64,000 nt of DNA, from contig CAJFFX010000002.1 in assembly GCA_904374485.1 (NCBI GenBank), positions 32,364-96,363 of the forward strand. Reading direction: 5' to 3'. Below are positions 60,560 to 64,000 of this stretch, one piece after another. The DNA comes from Candidatus Pseudoscillospira falkowii. Lineage in GTDB: Bacteria > Bacillota > Clostridia > Oscillospirales > Oscillospiraceae. The notes beneath the pieces are model-generated. The model saw nothing but the letters and a program-made list of their open reading frames with translations. It searched no databases and was not told where the DNA came from. The number at the start of each line of letters is the position of its first letter. Positions within the stretch are counted from its first letter, which is position 1. Both the position numbers and the translations under genes were made by a program.

Positions 60560-61942
60560 TCAATCGTCGTAGTCCTGCTCGGCCTTCAGGATGCTGCCGG
60601 ACACAGCGTCGATCTCGTATTCATACTCCAGGTAGCCGGATCTGAATTCGACCTCATAGAGCATGCGGCCGTCGTCGCGGTCCAGCTCGCACTTCTCCAT
60701 GAACACCGCGGAGGCCGACGCGCCGGCGTGATTCAGAGCGATGGATTTGGCCTTTTCCACGCCGATATAGCTGGCGGAGGAGGTCTGGCTGCCGGTGCTG
60801 GTGCTGCCAGTATTGCCGCTGGTGCTGGTGCTGTCGGCATTGCTGCTGCCGGAGGTATTCTTGCCGCTCAGCAGATCGGCCTTATAGCGGTCCTCGGCGT
60901 CCATGCGGTCGCGGTCGGCCTCATAGACCGTGCCGGCGGAAGCGTCTATCTCGTAATCATACTCCATATCGCCCGCGTAGAAATCCACCTCGTACACGGC
61001 CCGGCCGTCATCCCAGTCCAGGCGGCACTTTTCCAGGATCACATTGGCGGCCTTCACGCCGGCGTGGCTGTAGGCGATCTCCTTGGCCCGGCTCTCGCCG
61101 ATATAGTTGCCGGAGGAGGAAGCGGCGTTTTGCTTACTGCCGGAATTCTGTGCTGCGGAGGAACCGGAGGCGCTCTGGGTCTGGCGGGTGTCGTAGTTCT
61201 CATGTTCGGCGGACAGGATTTTGCCGGTCTTGGCGTCCACGTCGTATTCGTACTTCACGCCGCTGGCTGTGAACTCCAGCTCATAGAGGGCATAACCGTC
61301 GTCAAAATCGAATTCCCGGTCATAGAAGGTCGCGTCGGAAGCCTTGACGCCCGCCTGGGTCAGGGCGATCTCCTTGGCCTTTTCCAGGGTGATATAAGGC
61401 GAGGGCGTCGAGGTCGTGGCGTATTTGGCGTCGTAGTCGTCGCTGCCGATGTCGACAACGCCGGAGGTCAGGGACATCTTATCCACCGTAGTCTGGGCAT
61501 CGGTGCGGATGGTGGTGAGGAAATCCACCGTGGGCTGGTCGGAGCCCGCCTCCAGCTGGATCACGATATTGCGCTCGCGGCCGTCGATGTCTTCCACGAA
61601 GTAGCCCGCGTCATAGATCCGCTCGATCAGAGCACTGACCACAGCGCCGCAGGGCTGGCCGGCGTAGCCTTCATAGGCCGTCACGATCTTCTGCCCTTCG
61701 TCGTTTTTGCCGGTCAGCTTCGTAACGAGACCGTTTTCGTCATAAGCGATGCGGATCTCGGGATTCACGCTCAGGGTCAGATAACCCGCGCTGGTATCTT
61801 CCTGCGCCGTCATGGACTGCATGGCGCTGTTCATCGCCGTATGTTCCGCGCTGTTCGGCTGCTGAGCACAGCCCGTCAGCAAGACAGCAGCAGCCGCCGC
61901 AGCCAGAATCGTCATTTTCCAAAAGTACTGTTTTGTTTTCAT
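60560..61942 (-). CDS. Lipoprotein with RsgI-like domain and three PepSY domains
   Basis: A 460-residue lipoprotein: signal peptide ending LLTGC (Cys25), then a domain at about 53-155 (YLTLSVNPEIRIAYDENGLV; ALIERIYDAGYF) that matches the extracytoplasmic part of RsgI encoded next door, then three PepSY domains at about 183-250, 288-355 and 390-455, divided by Ser/Thr/Gly-rich linkers. Each PepSY has the form Y-I-x-x-E-K/R-A-K-x-I-A ... Y-E-V/L-x-F. PepSY domains often bind or inhibit peptidases. AAAGGAGCTC precedes the ATG; a SigI-type promoter lies upstream. Confidence 0.92.
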   Translation of the reverse strand: MKTKQYFWKMTILAAAAAAVLLTGCAQQPNSAEHTAMNSAMQSMTAQEDTSAGYLTLSVNPEIRIAYDENGLVTKLTGKNDEGQKIVTAYEGYAGQPCGAVVSALIERIYDAGYFVEDIDGRERNIVIQLEAGSDQPTVDFLTTIRTDAQTTVDKMSLTSGVVDIGSDDYDAKYATTSTPSPYITLEKAKEIALTQAGVKASDATFYDREFDFDDGYALYELEFTASGVKYEYDVDAKTGKILSAEHENYDTRQTQSASGSSAAQNSGSKQNAASSSGNYIGESRAKEIAYSHAGVKAANVILEKCRLDWDDGRAVYEVDFYAGDMEYDYEIDASAGTVYEADRDRMDAEDRYKADLLSGKNTSGSSNADSTSTSGNTGSTSTGSQTSSASYIGVEKAKSIALNHAGASASAVFMEKCELDRDDGRMLYEVEFRSGYLEYEYEIDAVSGSILKAEQDYDD

Positions 61943-62008
61943 AGGTTGAGCTCCTTTCTTTTGTGGCCGGTGATCCGGCAGTTCTGTTTGGTGCTTTCAC
62001 TGATAGAT

Positions 62009-62035
62009 TACGGCGCCGCAGATTCAAAACCGGGG
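62009..62035 (-). promoter_or_regulatory. SigI-type promoter of the PepSY lipoprotein gene
   Basis: Minus strand CCCCGGTTTT (CCCCGG at 62030-62035), 17 bases after CCCCGG, then CGTAATCT (CGTA at 62009-62012). Same elements and spacing as in front of sigI. Start codon about 66 bases downstream. Confidence 0.7.
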
Positions 62036-62114
62036 CCGCCGGAAAATTTTTTCAAAAAATTTTTGCGCGCGGCGATCTGCATTCCCGCCGCGAAAAGAAC
62101 GCTTATTCAACGGC

Positions 62115-62145
62115 AAGCGGCCCGCCCCAAAAGGGCGGGCCGCTT
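62115..62145. terminator. Terminator of sigI-rsgI
   Basis: AAGCGGCCCGCCC ... GGGCGGGCCGCTT hairpin directly after the rsgI stop codon. Few U residues follow on the minus strand. Confidence 0.7.
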
Positions 62146-62167
62146 TGCTGTTCACGCGATGTTCCGA

Positions 62168-62330
62168 TCAATCGTCATCGTCGTCATCGTTGTCATCGTT
62201 ATCTTTATCGTCATCATCGTCATCGTTGTCATCGTTATCTTTATCGTCATCATCGTCATCGTTGTCATCGTTGTCATCGTTGTCATCGTCATCGTCATCA
62301 CCATCGTCATCATCGTCGTCATCATCATAG
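62168..62330 (-). repeat. Coding tandem repeat, 36-base unit, encoding an Asp-rich tail
   Basis: Three imperfect copies of a 36-base unit, 12 codons, built from ATCGTC-type trinucleotides. On the minus strand it encodes the repeat K-D-N-D-D-N-D-D-D-D-D-D at the C-terminus of RsgI. Not CRISPR: no spacers and in frame. Confidence 0.9.
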
Positions 62331-63010
62331 GCCGGAGAGGGGGGATCCTCAGACTGAGTGGCCTGGGGCGGTACGGTGATGACTTCCGGCGGGACCGTTT
62401 CTTCGGCGGGATCGTCGCCGGCCGGCGCGTTCTGATCGATCACGATCACTTCGATTTCGGAGTAGCCTTCCAGATAATCGTTCACACTGGCTTCGTACTC
62501 TGCGCGGTAGCGCTGCAGCTGCTTTTCATCGGGCACGTTGAGTTCGATGGTCACCCGACCGCCCGAAGTGAGATATCCCTGCTGGATGGCGCGCTCGATC
62601 AGTTCGTCGGCCACTTCGATCCGGCTGCGGCCGGCGGGGTCATACCCCTCCAGCAGCGCCTCGCCGTCTTTGTTCATGGCCCGCAGGGAAAGCACGCCGC
62701 CCTGGCGGTTCAGTTCCATGCAGACCGCCGGATTGATGGTCAGATACACCTCGGCATAGGCCCGCATGAAATTATAGTAATAGCCTGTGACCACCAGGAC
62801 CATGCAGGCCGCCAGCGCCGCCAGGCTGAGTTTCCAGTGGACAGGGCGCTTTTTTCTTTGCCGCTGCACCCCGGAGGGCCGCTCCATCAGGATGGGATCG
62901 TCGATCCGTTGGCCTACTTCATAGGAGAAATTGGCCGCCTTCACAAAGCGCCCTTCTTCATCCAGCAGCACCACATAGCCGGGGTGGCACTCCATCACAA
63001 GATATTTCAT
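62168..63010 (-). CDS. rsgI: RsgI, membrane anti-sigma factor for SigI, with poly-Asp tail
   Basis: A 280-residue protein: N-terminal cytoplasmic RsgI_N domain (MKYLVMECHPGYVVLLDEEG; VGQRIDDPILM) that holds SigI, one membrane helix at about 56-76 (LAALAACMVLVVTGYYY), an extracytoplasmic domain of about 110 residues (YLTINPAVCMELNRQGGVL; LIERAIQQGYL), a short linker, and about 50 residues of almost pure Asp with few Asn and Lys. The tail is coded by a tandem repeat and may bind Ca2+ or cationic wall material. ATGA overlap with sigI. Confidence 0.93.
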   Translation of the reverse strand: MKYLVMECHPGYVVLLDEEGRFVKAANFSYEVGQRIDDPILMERPSGVQRQRKKRPVHWKLSLAALAACMVLVVTGYYYNFMRAYAEVYLTINPAVCMELNRQGGVLSLRAMNKDGEALLEGYDPAGRSRIEVADELIERAIQQGYLTSGGRVTIELNVPDEKQLQRYRAEYEASVNDYLEGYSEIEVIVIDQNAPAGDDPAEETVPPEVITVPPQATQSEDPPSPAYDDDDDDDDGDDDDDDNDDNDDNDDDDDDKDNDDNDDDDDDKDNDDNDDDDDD

Positions 63011-63744
63011 CGGCCGTTCCCTCCTTTCATGACCTGCATCAGGTGGCCGCGCAGGATCTCAAACCCATTCGTCTGGATCAGCAGCAGCGCCACCAGATAT
63101 TTTCTGTGGCGCTCCAGCGTTTTCCGCTCCACGCCGCTCCCTTCGGCCAGTTTGGCCATGGGCAGTTTTTTCGTTTTCAGAAATTCCTCCAGCAGCGCCG
63201 GATCCTCTTTGGCGTACTGCATCGCCCGGCGACAGGCCGTCAGGGTCCGCTCCTGCCGGGGGCAGTTGTCCGCCACGTCGGCCAGGCTCACCTGGAAATC
63301 CTCCATCTGCTCCGTCAGTTCCTCGATCTCCGCTCGGGTCGCCTGGCGCAGGACCAGTTCTTCGGCGTGATCCCGCTCGTCGGCCACCAGGTCACCCCGG
63401 GGCACGCCGTCCTCGCCCTCGGGCACATCCAGGGACAGCACATGGCTGTGCCGGGCTTCCTTGCGGCGATAGTCGATGAGCCTGCTGCGGATCAGCATGG
63501 ACGCATAGGCCAGAAAAGCGCCGCGGCCGCTGCTGTAGCCCAGGATCGCCTCGTGGAACGCGATCAGCGCGATGCTCAGCTCGTCGTCCTGCCCGTCGGC
63601 GACGGGGCGCTGCAGAAATTTTGCCGTTTCCGCCCGGATGAAGGGCAGATAATCCTCGATCAGCAGGTCCGCCGCCCGGTTATCGGTCTTCGCGGCATCG
63701 ACACGGGCGGCAAGATCATGCTCGTTCTCGTGCTCTTTTCCCAT
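63007..63744 (-). CDS. sigI: RNA polymerase sigma factor SigI
   Basis: A 245-residue SigI-family factor. Region 2 is seen in ADLLIEDYLPFIRAETAKFL, DDELSIALIAFHEAILGYSSGRGAFLAYAS and RLIDYRRKEAR; the C-terminal part has the SigI-type HTH (LPMAKLAEGSGVERKTLERHRKYLVALLLI). SigI/RsgI pairs respond to heat or extracellular polysaccharide in Bacillus and Clostridium. ATG 63744 has AAGGAGAG upstream. Its own promoter matches that of the lipoprotein gene. Confidence 0.95.
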   Translation of the reverse strand: MGKEHENEHDLAARVDAAKTDNRAADLLIEDYLPFIRAETAKFLQRPVADGQDDELSIALIAFHEAILGYSSGRGAFLAYASMLIRSRLIDYRRKEARHSHVLSLDVPEGEDGVPRGDLVADERDHAEELVLRQATRAEIEELTEQMEDFQVSLADVADNCPRQERTLTACRRAMQYAKEDPALLEEFLKTKKLPMAKLAEGSGVERKTLERHRKYLVALLLIQTNGFEILRGHLMQVMKGGNGR

Positions 63745-63769
63745 TGATACATCTCTCCTTATCACAGAA

Positions 63770-63796
63770 TACGCATCTCTGTCCCAAAAACCGGGG
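63770..63796 (-). promoter_or_regulatory. SigI-type autoregulatory promoter of sigI-rsgI
   Basis: Minus strand CCCCGGTTTT (CCCCGG at 63791-63796), 17 bases after CCCCGG, then CGTATTCT (CGTA at 63770-63773). Agrees with the known SigI pattern of a C-rich -35 and a CGWA -10. Confidence 0.72.
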
Positions 63797-63874
63797 TCGC
63801 ATCCCGTCCGTTTTATTGTAGCAGCATCTTTTCCCGCTGGCAATGCGTGTTTTTCCTGTCCCGCAAGAGAAAAC

Positions 63875-63918
63875 GGGGCCGGCCGCCGCGGCAGATGCCG
63901 CAGCGGCCGGCCCCTTAA
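63875..63918. terminator. Strong hairpin upstream of sigI
   Basis: GGGGCCGGCCGC.GCGGC AGAT GCCGC.GCGGCCGGCCCC (63875-63914); on the minus strand followed by GTTTTCTCTT. It probably terminates the gene entering from the right edge. Confidence 0.8.
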
Positions 63919-63965
63919 AAAAGGAAAGAGAAAAAACAGAACGCACGCTTTTCTATTTCCAGCCG

Positions 63966-64000
63966 TCAGCCGGTCTGATAGGCCGCGCGGCCGGTGCGGT
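63966..64000 (-). other. Possible C-terminal end of a leftward gene cut by the window edge
   Basis: One minus-strand frame reads R-T-G-R-A-A-Y-Q-T-G then TGA (63966-63968), about 50 bases before a terminator. Too short to identify. Confidence 0.35.

Noticed and set aside
62168-62330. Tandem repeats resembling a repeat array
   Set aside because: No unique spacers, unit of 36 bases fully in frame with rsgI, so not CRISPR.
60728-63370. An 880-codon plus-strand frame with a long Ile/Val run opposite rsgI
   Set aside because: The hydrophobic run is only the complement of the Asp-coding repeat; no start signal and no domain.

Overview
The window is a high-GC (roughly 58-62 % by eye) chromosomal segment of an endospore-forming member of the Clostridia, most like the Oscillospirales / Ruminococcaceae-type gut Firmicutes. 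The evidence is the spoIIGA-sigE pair, spoIIM, a SigI/RsgI signalling system, glutamine synthetase type III (glnN), strong AAGGAGG ribosome sites and Firmicute gene orders (ylxM-ffh-rpsP-khpA, rimM-trmD). It is dense with genes and I see no prophage, insertion sequence or CRISPR array. This is inference from gene content; no rRNA is present to place the organism.

Layout. 1-5.7 kb: lgt (cut by the edge), an M16 peptidase pair, then the signal-recognition/translation operon ylxM-ffh-rpsP-khpA. 5.9-11.4 kb: an accessory stretch (MATE pump with MarR regulator, XRE regulator, secreted proteins, aldo-keto reductase, flavodoxin-like protein) that separates rpsP-khpA from rimM-trmD (11.5-12.8 kb). 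13.1-18.9 kb: G5/3D cell-wall protein, rsmA, tRNA-Gln, molbindin, thioredoxin and its reductase, sigE and spoIIGA. 19.0-22.8 kb: a metal P-type ATPase cassette with two very small proteins and an AraC regulator. 23-37.9 kb: hisC, an S1-domain protein, rarA, nth, three small unknown proteins, citrate synthase, a frameshifted MATE gene, envelope-polymer genes wecB and tagO, trpS, gltX, spoIIM. 38-49.4 kb: a nitrogen-assimilation locus. 49.5-57.4 kb: an SLH/M28 protease, glpK and a molybdenum-cofactor operon. 57.5-64 kb: esterase, ATP-grasp ligase, a NifX-like/DUF134 pair, and the sigI-rsgI module with a PepSY lipoprotein.

The nitrogen locus is the centrepiece. A leftward operon encodes a glutamate synthase split into amidotransferase, FMN synthase and GXGXG subunits, plus an Fe-S protein, an FAD oxidoreductase, a glutamine-synthetase-like protein lacking catalytic motifs, and an ANTAR RNA-binding regulator whose receiver domain lacks the phosphoacceptor Asp. 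The divergent rightward genes are glnN and an Amt-PII fusion. The gltB leader, the glnN leader and the glnN-amt spacer each hold an intrinsic terminator whose 5' arm overlaps a small hairpin with a six-base loop fitting RANGRC. That is the geometry expected of ANTAR antitermination and suggests one locally encoded regulator controls the whole pathway.

Two further regulatory circuits can be read directly. The promoters of sigI and of the PepSY lipoprotein share CCCCGGTTTT and CGTA elements separated by exactly 17 bases after CCCCGG, so the lipoprotein is probably a SigI target; it and the anti-sigma factor RsgI also share an extracellular domain. Upstream of the NifX-like gene two near-identical 12-base palindromes lie 42 bases apart, and upstream of the AraC/ATPase cassette a 16-base palindrome covers the -10 box.
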